Assembly: GCA_031279635.1 (NCBI GenBank)
Contig: JAITIC010000012.1
Coordinates: forward strand, 1-37,995
From: Treponema sp.
Lineage (GTDB): Bacteria; Spirochaetota; Spirochaetia; Treponematales; Breznakiellaceae
Direction: 5' to 3'
Length of the DNA: 37,995 bases
A model generated the notes under the pieces. The model did not search any database and was not told the DNA's origin. It saw only the letters and a list, made by a program, of their open reading frames with translations. The position numbers were made by a program, and so were the translations under genes. Shown piece after piece: positions 14,859-26,894 of the stretch; positions within the stretch are counted from its first letter, which is position 1, and the number at the start of each line of letters is the position of its first letter.

Positions 14859-17800
14859 ATGACCAAAGGGAAGACTGCCGCGAAACGAATGTACATTGGA
14901 AAAGACTTTCAGGATGTGATGGAACTGCCGGATCTTATTGATATTCAATTTTGTTCCTATGAACGATTCTTGCAGCGGGAAAAAATCAGAAACGGCGAAA
15001 AGCCCGCGGCGCAGGGGCTTGAAGAGGTGTTCAGGTCTTCTTTCCCCATAGAAAGCCCCAACGGGGACATGGTTCTCGAATACGAGTACTACACCCTGGA
15101 TGAGAACAATATAAAATACACGGAGCAGGAGTGCAAGCAGAAGGGCATAACCTACGCGGTTCCCCTCAAGGCGCGGATCAACTTGATTTTTCAGCAGACC
15201 GGCGAGATTCGGCAAAAAGACATCTACATGGGCGATATCCCGATCATGAGCGAGCGGGGCACCTTTATCATAAATGGCGCGGAACGGGTGGTGGTCTCCC
15301 AGATTCACCGTTCACCGGGCGTTATCTTCAGCCATGAGAAGGGAATCTACTCTTCCCGGATTATCCCCTATCGGGGGAGTTGGCTGGAATTTGAAATCGA
15401 TCAAAAGAAAGAACTTATTTACGCAAAAATCGACCGGAAAAAGCGCATACTGGGAACGATCTTTCTCCGTGCGCTGGGGTATGACAGCCGTGAAGAGATC
15501 ATCAGGGCTTTCTATTCCATCGAGAATTTCAAACTCAAGGATGACCGCGATACCAGGGAAAAAATTTCCGGCAAAATCCTCGCCGTGGCGGTGTGGATCA
15601 AGGATGAGACCGCCGCCGAACAGAAAAGCGGCAAGGAAGAAGACGAACACGCCGGCATGAAGAGGCTTTACCGGGCGGGCGAAAAACTCCATCCCCACAA
15701 TGTGGACGAGCTTTTGGCTAACGGGATTAAGTCTATTGAAGTTGTTGATTTTGAAGCCAAAGATTCTCTTAATTCGCCGATGCTCCTGAACTGCTTTGAG
15801 CGTGAGGATATCAAATTCGTCAAGGAAGATTCGCCCAGGGATGAACCTTCCAAAGACGAGGCACTGATTGCGGTTTACTCGGTGTTGATGCCCGGCGAGT
15901 CCATCACCATAGACGCCGCGGAGAAAGACCTGCTGGGGATGTTTTTCACCAGCAGGCGCTACGATTTGGGCAGGGTGGGCCGCTACAAGCTCAATAAAAA
16001 ATTCGATTTTACGCCGCCCCTTGAGGACTTCACCCTTACCAAACAGGACATCATCGCCACGATGAAATTCCTCATCAAGGTCTATGTGGCGGATGAATTT
16101 ATCGACGATATTGACCATCTCGGCAATCGGCGGGTTCGCTCCGTAGGGGAGCTGATGGCCAACGTCATGAAGATCGCGTTCAGCCGCATGGAGCGGATCG
16201 CCAAGGAGCGGATGAGTCTTAAAGAGACGGACACGATCAAGCCCCAGGACCTCGTTTCCATAAAGCCGGTAGTGGCGGCGATTAAGGAATTCTTCGGGTC
16301 CAGCCAGCTCTCGCAGTTTATGGATCAGGTGAATCCCCTGGCGGAGCTGACCCACAAACGGCGGCTTAACGCGCTCGGTCCGGGCGGCCTTTCCCGCGAC
16401 AGGGCGGGCTTCGAGGTCCGCGACGTGCATTACACGCACTACGGCAGAATGTGCCCCATAGAAACCCCCGAAGGCCCGAACATCGGCCTTATTGTGTCAC
16501 TGTCCAACTACACCAGGGTCAACGAGTACGGCTTTCTGGAAACCCCCTACCGCAAAGTGCACAAGGGCGTTGTCACGAGGGATATTGAATATCTCTCCGC
16601 CATGGACGAGGACCGCTACTTCATCGCGCAGGCATCGGCGAAACTCAACGCCAACGGCTCTTTCGCCGACGATCAGGTTGCCTGTCGCCGCCAGGGCGAC
16701 TATACCACAAGAGCGCCTGAAGACATTAAGTACATGGACGTATCGCCGAAGCAGATCATCTCGGTGTCCGCTTCCCTCATTCCCTTTCTGGAGCATGACG
16801 ACGCCAACCGGGCGCTCATGGGTTCCAACATGCAGCGTCAAGCCGTGCCCCTGGTCTTCCCCGAAACGCCGCGGGTCGGTACGGGCATGGAAGGGAAATG
16901 CGCCTATGACTCAGGCGTACTTGCCAAAGCGCGCAGGAGCGGGACGGTCGTCCGGGTTACTTCCCACGAGATCGTGATAAAACCCGACAAGAGCGGCGGC
17001 GCCCAACCTTCGGCCCAGGCGGTGATCGACGAAAACGGCAATGACCTGTACCGTCTGGTAAAATTCCAGCGGACGAACCAGGACACCTGCTATAACCAGC
17101 GGCCTATCGTTAAAGTCGGCGAGAAAATTGCCGCCGGGCAGGTAATCGCCGACGGGCCTGCAACCCAGAACGGCGAGCTTGCCCTGGGGCGGAATATCCT
17201 CGTGGGCTTTATGCCCTGGAACGGTTACAACTACGAAGATTCGATTCTCATTTCCGAGCGGGTGGTGAAGGGCGATATGTTCACTTCCATCCATATTAAA
17301 GAATTTGTCACCGAAGTCAGGGAGACCAAACTGGGGCCGGAAAAAATCACCCGTGACATTCCCAACACCTCCGAGAAGAGTCTTGATAATCTGGACAGCG
17401 AGGGCATTATCCGCGTGGGCGCCAAGGTCCGTTCCGGCGATATTCTGGTCGGAAAGGTGACGCCCAAGAGCGAAACCGAGACCACGCCGGAATTCAAGCT
17501 GCTCAACTCAATCTTCGGCGAGAAAGCCAAGGAAGTGCGGGACTCTTCCCTTAAAGTGTCCCACGGTATCGACGGGACCATCATCGACATACAGCGCCTC
17601 AAACGGAGCGAGGGTGACGATCTTAATCCCGGTGTTGACGAAGTGGTGAAGGTACTAATCGCTACCAAGCGCAAACTCCGGGAAGGCGACAAAATGGCGG
17701 GCCGCCACGGCAACAAGGGCGTAGTGGCCCGGATTTTACCTGAGGAAGATATGCCCTACATGGAAGACGGCACGCCGCTGGACATCTGCCTTACCCCGCT

Positions 17801-18431
17801 GGGCGTTCCCTCCCGTATGAACATCGGCCAGCTTCTGGAAACCGAGCTTGGCTGGGCCGGTTCCACCCTGGACGAATGGTATTCCGCCCCGGTATTCCAG
17901 TCGCCGTCCCCGGAGCAGATAGAGGAAAAACTGAAAGAAGCGGGACTGCCCGTTACGAGCAAAGCCGTTCTGCGGGACGGCAGGACCGGCGAGGCTTTTG
18001 TGAATCCGATTTTCTGCGGCATGATCTACTTCCTCAAGCTCCACCACCTGGTAGACGACAAAATGCACGCCCGTTCCACCGGCCCCTATTCGCTGGTAAC
18101 CCAGCAGCCCCTGGGCGGCAAAGCCCAGTTCGGCGGCCAGAGGTTAGGTGAAATGGAAGTGTGGGCGCTGGAAGCCTACGGCGCGGCCAACACCCTGCAG
18201 GAACTGCTCACCATCAAGTCGGACGACATGACCGGCCGCTCCAAAATCTACGAGGCCATTGTGAAGGGAGAGCCTTCCACCACCGCCGGGATCCCCGAAT
18301 CCTTCAACGTGCTGGTGCAGGAACTGCGGGGCCTGGCCCTGGATCTTACAATCTTCGACGCCAAGGGAAAGCAGATACCCCTCACCGAAAAGGACGAGGA
18401 ACTGATAACCAAGAGCGGCTCGAACTTTTAG
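14859..18431 (+). CDS. rpoB: DNA-directed RNA polymerase subunit beta
   Basis: A 1190-residue catalytic subunit. The rifampicin cluster I reads [14 protein letters not shown]...[13 protein letters not shown]; the residue equivalent to E. coli Ser531 is Asn504 (codon 16368-16370). Asn at this position has been linked to natural rifampicin resistance in treponemes. The active-site region [12 protein letters not shown] and the C-terminal clamp segment [24 protein letters not shown] are intact. AAGGGGG lies five bases upstream of the ATG. The subunit lacks the large insertions of enteric RpoB. It is separated from rpoC by 295 bases holding two palindromes, an unusual spacing. Confidence 0.98.
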   Translation: MTKGKTAAKRMYIGKDFQDVMELPDLIDIQFCSYERFLQREKIRNGEKPAAQGLEEVFRSSFPIESPNGDMVLEYEYYTLDENNIKYTEQECKQKGITYAVPLKARINLIFQQTGEIRQKDIYMGDIPIMSERGTFIINGAERVVVSQIHRSPGVIFSHEKGIYSSRIIPYRGSWLEFEIDQKKELIYAKIDRKKRILGTIFLRALGYDSREEIIRAFYSIENFKLKDDRDTREKISGKILAVAVWIKDETAAEQKSGKEEDEHAGMKRLYRAGEKLHPHNVDELLANGIKSIEVVDFEAKDSLNSPMLLNCFEREDIKFVKEDSPRDEPSKDEALIAVYSVLMPGESITIDAAEKDLLGMFFTSRRYDLGRVGRYKLNKKFDFTPPLEDFTLTKQDIIATMKFLIKVYVADEFIDDIDHLGNRRVRSVGELMANVMKIAFSRMERIAKERMSLKETDTIKPQDLVSIKPVVAAIKEFFGSSQLSQFMDQVNPLAELTHKRRLNALGPGGLSRDRAGFEVRDVHYTHYGRMCPIETPEGPNIGLIVSLSNYTRVNEYGFLETPYRKVHKGVVTRDIEYLSAMDEDRYFIAQASAKLNANGSFADDQVACRRQGDYTTRAPEDIKYMDVSPKQIISVSASLIPFLEHDDANRALMGSNMQRQAVPLVFPETPRVGTGMEGKCAYDSGVLAKARRSGTVVRVTSHEIVIKPDKSGGAQPSAQAVIDENGNDLYRLVKFQRTNQDTCYNQRPIVKVGEKIAAGQVIADGPATQNGELALGRNILVGFMPWNGYNYEDSILISERVVKGDMFTSIHIKEFVTEVRETKLGPEKITRDIPNTSEKSLDNLDSEGIIRVGAKVRSGDILVGKVTPKSETETTPEFKLLNSIFGEKAKEVRDSSLKVSHGIDGTIIDIQRLKRSEGDDLNPGVDEVVKVLIATKRKLREGDKMAGRHGNKGVVARILPEEDMPYMEDGTPLDICLTPLGVPSRMNIGQLLETELGWAGSTLDEWYSAPVFQSPSPEQIEEKLKEAGLPVTSKAVLRDGRTGEAFVNPIFCGMIYFLKLHHLVDDKMHARSTGPYSLVTQQPLGGKAQFGGQRLGEMEVWALEAYGAANTLQELLTIKSDDMTGRSKIYEAIVKGEPSTTAGIPESFNVLVQELRGLALDLTIFDAKGKQIPLTEKDEELITKSGSNF

Positions 18432-18446
18432 AGGACTCATTATACC

Positions 18447-18539
18447 GTCTGGTTTAATACCAATTTCCTGTAAGCGGTGCTTTATCTGAGCCGCGGCAAG
18501 CCTGGCAAGCCGCGCTTGCCTTGGGGTATTAAACCAGAC
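18447..18539 (+). repeat. Palindromic element, family 2, complete copy (rpoB-rpoC gap)
   Basis: The 93-bp element has perfect 15-bp terminal inverted repeats: GTCTGGTTTAATACC (18447-18461) and GGTATTAAACCAGAC (18525-18539). Inside is the hairpin GGCAAGC-CGC-GCTTGCC (18504-18520). The right three quarters recur at 24781-24859, and the rightmost third at 25685-25737; those copies lack the left end. It begins 15 bases after the rpoB stop. Confidence 0.85.
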
Positions 18540-18571
18540 TTTCGAATAAAAACTAACCACGGACGGCGCGG

Positions 18572-18607
18572 ACAGAACGGACAAACAGGCGGATTTGTCC
18601 GTTCTGT
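18572..18607. repeat. Perfect 14-bp stem-loop in the rpoB-rpoC gap
   Basis: ACAGAACGGACAAA (18572-18585) pairs perfectly with TTTGTCCGTTCTGT (18594-18607) across eight bases. It directly follows the family 2 element, has no T-run, and is not obviously related to the other families. It would form a strong RNA hairpin in a rpoB-rpoC transcript. Confidence 0.65.
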
Positions 18608-18668
18608 GCGTGCTGGCCTGTGCCGGGTACTTGCCAAAACCTCCCATTTATAGTAAATTAACTAATAA

Positions 18669-18677
18669 TGCTATAAT
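18669..18677 (+). promoter_or_regulatory. Possible extended -10 promoter for rpoC
   Basis: TG-C-TATAAT (TATAAT 18672-18677) lies 50 bases before the rpoC ATG, without a clear -35 box, and resembles the extended -10 element at 737-745. It would give rpoC its own transcription despite the hairpins after rpoB. Confidence 0.4.
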
Positions 18678-18726
18678 TCGGGGTAATTTACCCTTTTCGG
18701 GGGCCCGGGTCTCAACAGGAGTAACA

Positions 18727-23076
<4,350 letters not shown>

Positions 23077-23118
23077 GACATGGCGGGGAGGTTTCCTCTC
23101 CACGGAATAGCCCTCTGG

Positions 23119-23133
23119 CGGGGCTTGTCCCCG
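23119..23133 (+). terminator. Weak hairpin after rpoC
   Basis: CGGGG (23119-23123), CTTGT loop, CCCCG (23129-23133), followed by TTATAATCTTTC. It may act as a weak terminator for the long operon. The TATAAT at 23135-23140 could instead be a -10 for the kinase gene, but no -35 is seen. Confidence 0.3.
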
Positions 23134-23162
23134 TTATAATCTTTCTGTAAGGCGGGAAAGTT

Positions 23163-24752
23163 ATGGATGCAAAGCAGGCTGTCAATGAAGGAAAAACGAG
23201 CCTGGGGATTGAATTGGGGTCTACCCGCATCAAGGCGGTATTGATAGACGAACAGTGTGCGCCTATCGCTTCGGGCGGCTTTGAATGGGAAAACCGTTTG
23301 GAAGACGGTATTTGGACCTACCATCTGGATGATGTGTGGACAGGCTTGCAGGCCAGTTTTCGGAAATTGGCGGATGACGTGCAAAGCCGCTACGGCGTAC
23401 CTTTGATAAAGACGGGCGCCATCGGCGTTTCCGCCATGATGCACGGGTATCTGGTTTTTGATAAAGAGGGCAGACAGCTCGTTCCCTTCCGCACCTGGCG
23501 TAATACCACAACGGAGAAGGCGGCGGCGGAGCTTACCGGAAAATTTCAGTTCAATATCCCCCTGCGCTGGAACATTGCCCATCTGTACCAGGCGATTTTG
23601 AACAAAGAGCCGCATGTAAAAGACATCTCGTTTTTGACCACACTCGCGGGTTACGTGCACTGGAAGCTCACCGGCAAAAAAGTCCTCGGCCTTGATGACG
23701 CTTCCGGCGTCTTTCCCATCGACAGTACGGTCAACGGCTACAATTCCCGAATGTTGCGGCAATTTGACGAACTTGTAAGCCCGCTGGGGTTTGGGTGGAA
23801 AATCGGCGATATTCTTCCCTCGGTTTTAAGCGCGGGGGAAAACGCCGGCGCGCTCACGGAAGAAGGGGCGAAACTGCTTGATCCGGGCGGCCGCCTGCAG
23901 GCGGGCATTCCCCTCTGTCCGCCGGAAGGCGACGCGGGTACGGGCATGGTTGCGACTAACAGCGTGGCGGAGCGGACCGGCAATATCTCGGCGGGCACAT
24001 CGGTATTCGCGATGATTGTGCTGGAAAAAGAGCTGTCAAAACTGTACACGGAAATTGATATGGTCGTTACGCCTTCGGGCAGGCCGGTCGCCATGGTTCA
24101 TTGTAACAATTGTACTACCGATCTTGACGCGTGGGTTAAATTGTTTAAAGAGACGGCGGACTTGACCGGGGCAAAAATTGACAAAGCGGCCCTGTACGAC
24201 CTCCTGTATTTCAAAGCCCTGGAAGGCGAAGACGACTGCGGCGGGCTTCTTTCATATAATTACTATGCGGGTGAACCTCTTGCCGGTATTGAGCAGGGCC
24301 GTCCCCTGTTTGCCCGTCTGCCGGACAGCAATTTCACTTTGGCCAATTTCATGCGGGCCGTCCTTTTCTCCACTATGGGTACCCTGAAACTCGGTATGGA
24401 CATCCTTACCGAAAAAGAGCGTGTGCGTGTTGAGAGCCTCCTCGGCCACGGCGGCCTGTTCAAAACCAAAGGCGTGGGCCAGCGCCTGATGGCCGCCGCG
24501 CTCAATACGCCGGTGGCGGTAATGGAATCCGCGGGCGAAGGCGGAGCATGGGGCATCGCGCTCCTCGCCGCTTATATGCTACAGGAGCGGAAAACGCCGC
24601 TGGAACAATTTCTGGCGGAAAGAGTGTTTGCGGGAAAAACGGGCGCGAAAGTTGACCCCGACCCGAAAGACGTACAGGGTTTCAGGAAATTCATGGAACG
24701 CTATACGGCGGGACTCAATATTGAACGGGCCGCCGTGGAGCATTTGAAATGA
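23163..24752 (+). CDS. FGGY-family sugar kinase, probably ribulokinase of the Bacteroides type
   Basis: A 529-residue cytoplasmic sugar kinase. The N-terminal phosphate-binding loop [16 protein letters not shown], the sugar-side stretches [10 protein letters not shown] and [11 protein letters not shown], the central [15 protein letters not shown] and the C-terminal [20 protein letters not shown] plus [17 protein letters not shown] are in the right order for FGGY kinases. The start resembles Bacteroides kinases that sit beside araD and araA and act as L-ribulokinase. The next gene here is araD, so phosphorylation of L-ribulose to L-ribulose 5-phosphate is the likely reaction. Xylulokinase activity is the main alternative. 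Its stop codon lies on the edge of a repeat element. Confidence 0.82.
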   Translation: MDAKQAVNEGKTSLGIELGSTRIKAVLIDEQCAPIASGGFEWENRLEDGIWTYHLDDVWTGLQASFRKLADDVQSRYGVPLIKTGAIGVSAMMHGYLVFDKEGRQLVPFRTWRNTTTEKAAAELTGKFQFNIPLRWNIAHLYQAILNKEPHVKDISFLTTLAGYVHWKLTGKKVLGLDDASGVFPIDSTVNGYNSRMLRQFDELVSPLGFGWKIGDILPSVLSAGENAGALTEEGAKLLDPGGRLQAGIPLCPPEGDAGTGMVATNSVAERTGNISAGTSVFAMIVLEKELSKLYTEIDMVVTPSGRPVAMVHCNNCTTDLDAWVKLFKETADLTGAKIDKAALYDLLYFKALEGEDDCGGLLSYNYYAGEPLAGIEQGRPLFARLPDSNFTLANFMRAVLFSTMGTLKLGMDILTEKERVRVESLLGHGGLFKTKGVGQRLMAAALNTPVAVMESAGEGGAWGIALLAAYMLQERKTPLEQFLAERVFAGKTGAKVDPDPKDVQGFRKFMERYTAGLNIERAAVEHLK

Positions 24753-24859
24753 GCCTCCGCAGGGCAAGCCCACGGTATCTTAAGCGTTGCTTTATTTGAG
24801 CCGCGGCAAGCCCGGCAAGCTGCGCTTACCTTAGGGTATTAAACCAGACTTTCGAATAA
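24751..24859 (+). repeat. Composite family 2 element between kinase and araD
   Basis: It begins GAGCCTCCGCAGGGCAAGCC (24751-24770), whose first half matches the start of the copy at 25673, then switches at 24781 to sequence nearly identical to 18471-18549. The hairpin GGCAAGC-TGC-GCTTACC (24814-24830) and the right end GGTATTAAACCAGAC (24835-24849) are present; the left 15-bp end is missing. It occupies almost the whole gap before araD. Confidence 0.8.
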
Positions 24860-24878
24860 GCGAGGTAACACGTTTACT

Positions 24879-25580
24879 ATGGGAATGTATAAAAACCTGC
24901 GGGAAGAAGCATTTGAAGCGAATCTTGAAATCAGCCGGCAGAATCTTGCCATTTACACATGGGGTAACTCCTCCGCCCTTGATCCGGACAAGGGGGTCTT
25001 TGCCATAAAACCTTCAGGGGTTCCCTACGACAAATTGACTCCCGAATCAATGGTGGTGGTTGATCTGGACGGAAAAACTGTTGAGGGCGCGTTGAATCCC
25101 TCGTCGGACACGAAGACCCACCAGGTATTGTACCGGGAATTTTCCGGTATCCTGGGCATTACCCACACCCATTCGCCCTATGCGGTTGCCTGGGCCCAGG
25201 CCCGGAGATCCGTTCCGGTTTACGGCACTACCCACGCGGATCACGGAACGGAAGAAGTTCCCTGTACCGACTTCATGAGTCCCGATGCGGTCAAAAACAA
25301 TTATGAACTTGAGACGGGAAACCTCATCGTGGAGACTTTCAAAAAGCGCGGTCTCAATCCGGCCTATATAAACATGGTACTGGTAGCGGGGCACGGGCCT
25401 TTTACGTGGGGCGGCAGCGCCGCCCAGTCAGTGTACCACGGCGCGGTTTTGGAAGAGGTTTGCAAAATGGCGCTCCTGACCCTAAGCCTTGATCCGCTGG
25501 CAAAACCGCTGCCCGCGCATATCATCAAAAAACACTGGGAACGCAAACACGGGCCTGACGCATATTACGGACAGAGATAA
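24879..25580 (+). CDS. araD: L-ribulose-5-phosphate 4-epimerase
   Basis: A 233-residue class II aldolase-fold enzyme that converts L-ribulose 5-phosphate to D-xylulose 5-phosphate by retro-aldol chemistry with a bound metal. The substrate-binding stretch TWGNSSAL (about residues 27-34), IKPSGVPYDKL, the metal-ligand motif THTHSPYAVAWAQ (about 95-107) and the later AGHGPFTWG with its third His are present, as is the catalytic HADHGTEEVP region. The length is standard. The ribosome binding site is poor and the leader is largely repeat sequence, so translation may depend on that structure. With the kinase it forms two of the three steps of L-arabinose use; the isomerase is not in the window. Confidence 0.94.
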   Translation: MGMYKNLREEAFEANLEISRQNLAIYTWGNSSALDPDKGVFAIKPSGVPYDKLTPESMVVVDLDGKTVEGALNPSSDTKTHQVLYREFSGILGITHTHSPYAVAWAQARRSVPVYGTTHADHGTEEVPCTDFMSPDAVKNNYELETGNLIVETFKKRGLNPAYINMVLVAGHGPFTWGGSAAQSVYHGAVLEEVCKMALLTLSLDPLAKPLPAHIIKKHWERKHGPDAYYGQR

Positions 25581-25643
25581 GGCAGAACGTATCTCAATTC
25601 GACGGCAGAGCCGCCGAAGGCTTGTCTTTCACTTCAAAATTTG

Positions 25644-25672
25644 TTGTCAAATGCAGGACGGAGTTGTATAAT
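25644..25672 (+). promoter_or_regulatory. Strong promoter-like sequence firing into a repeat element
   Basis: TTGTCA (25644-25649), exactly 17 bases, TATAAT (25667-25672). Predicted start of transcription near 25679. No rightward gene lies ahead: the transcript would contain the family 2 hairpin (25694-25710) and then run antisense into the 3' end of the methyltransferase gene. Confidence 0.5.
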
Positions 25673-25740
25673 GAGCCTCCGCACGGCAAGCCTGGCAGGC
25701 TGCGCCTGCCTTGGGGTGTTAAACCGGACTTTCGAATAAA
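25671..25740 (+). repeat. Family 2 element, short copy after araD
   Basis: ATGAGCCTCCGCACGGCAAG begins the copy. The hairpin GGCAGGC-TGC-GCCTGCC (25694-25710) has a paired change relative to GGCAAGC-CGC-GCTTGCC of the copy at 18504, and the right end GGTGTTAAACCGGAC carries two A-to-G changes against the other two copies. It ends TTTCGAATAAAAAC, as does the copy in the rpoB-rpoC gap. Confidence 0.8.
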
Positions 25741-25771
25741 AACGGAACATTGCGCGTAACGAGATCAAGAA

Positions 25772-26881
25772 TCATTTCTCCAGCAAATACAAATATTCTT
25801 TTACATGAATTTCCCTGGCATTTAAATTCCTTGCGCCTCTGAACGTGTTGTATTTTGTTTCCAGTATTTCGACTTTTCCCATTTTATGTAACATATTTTT
25901 CATTTCGTCTATATTGATAAATCCCTCTGAATTAAAGGATATTAAAACATATTTTGCCTTGACATTCATAACCAGTTCGGTCAAGGCGGATAAAGCGTAA
26001 TTTTTTTTGTTGTAATTTGATTGGTTCCAGTTTTCAGGGATACCGGAAATTTTACTGATACGATCAGGGTATTTGTAATCAAGTATTACATTAAGCATAA
26101 AATAATTGGAACCGTAGGGGTGTTGATTATACGGGGGATCCAGGTACGCAATGTCGACTTCGGGTACGCCATTAATAATTTTATTTGAATCTCCGTTATA
26201 AACCAATACGGAGGAATTGAAATTGCTGAATACCGGAAAAGGCAATTCTATGTTGCTTGTAATTCTATACAGCGAGTTCTGGTTTTTTCCTCCAAACTGG
26301 CCGATTCCGGTTTCTTTGTTTTTATAAAAACCTTTAAATACGCCGGATGTATTCGCGTGTATTGAAGCCTCTGACAATAACGGCGCGATAAAATATTTTT
26401 GATAAATTTGCGGTACTTCTTCAATCAACTGTCTTGCGGTATCAATGTACATTGCGTTTCTGGCGGTATAAAAAACCCGGTCTTCCGGTTTTATATCGCT
26501 TTCATTTTTTGGCGCGTATAATTCCGATATTATGCCTTTTTTTAATTTGTTGTTCGATAAACGGGCGTTTATTTGATTATAATAGTGTTTCAATGCGGGT
26601 ATATCTAAATCACTTTGATTTGATAAATAACATTGATTTATAACAGTCGAATATTTTTCAAGATCGTTTACAATTAACAATTCAGAATACTGTTTGAAAA
26701 AACGTGCGGCAATACCGGAACCGCTGAAAACATCAAACGCTGCTAATTTCTTTTTATTTAATCTTTTTTGAACTTTTCCAAGCCCTTCTCCGATAAAATT
26801 CAATAAGGACCTTTTATTCCCTATGTATGTTATCAGTTGCTGAGTTAAATACGCTTCGTTTTCAAATAATGATCCCTGAAT
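25772..26881 (-). CDS. Adenine-specific DNA methyltransferase (D12-like), without an ordinary start codon
   Basis: The frame encodes a D12-type N6-adenine methyltransferase. Conserved motifs are TYIGNKRSLLNFI (about residues 18-30), the AdoMet-binding FDVFSGSG (about 49-56) and the catalytic DPPY (about 248), with a C-terminal HVKEYLYLLEK. The YIGNKRSLL motif lies upstream of the first ATG/GTG/TTG-type codon (TTG 26803), so translation must start earlier. Between there and the upstream in-frame TAG no ATG, GTG or TTG exists; ATT at 26881 is the best-placed near-start. The gene is strikingly AT-rich against GC-rich neighbours, which suggests recent transfer. No restriction enzyme is adjacent. 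It follows the deacetylase-like gene by 13 bases. It contains a run of eight A (26001-26008). Confidence 0.8.
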   Translation of the reverse strand: MQGSLFENEAYLTQQLITYIGNKRSLLNFIGEGLGKVQKRLNKKKLAAFDVFSGSGIAARFFKQYSELLIVNDLEKYSTVINQCYLSNQSDLDIPALKHYYNQINARLSNNKLKKGIISELYAPKNESDIKPEDRVFYTARNAMYIDTARQLIEEVPQIYQKYFIAPLLSEASIHANTSGVFKGFYKNKETGIGQFGGKNQNSLYRITSNIELPFPVFSNFNSSVLVYNGDSNKIINGVPEVDIAYLDPPYNQHPYGSNYFMLNVILDYKYPDRISKISGIPENWNQSNYNKKNYALSALTELVMNVKAKYVLISFNSEGFINIDEMKNMLHKMGKVEILETKYNTFRGARNLNAREIHVKEYLYLLEK

Positions 26882-26894
26882 TTCCGCGCCCGCT

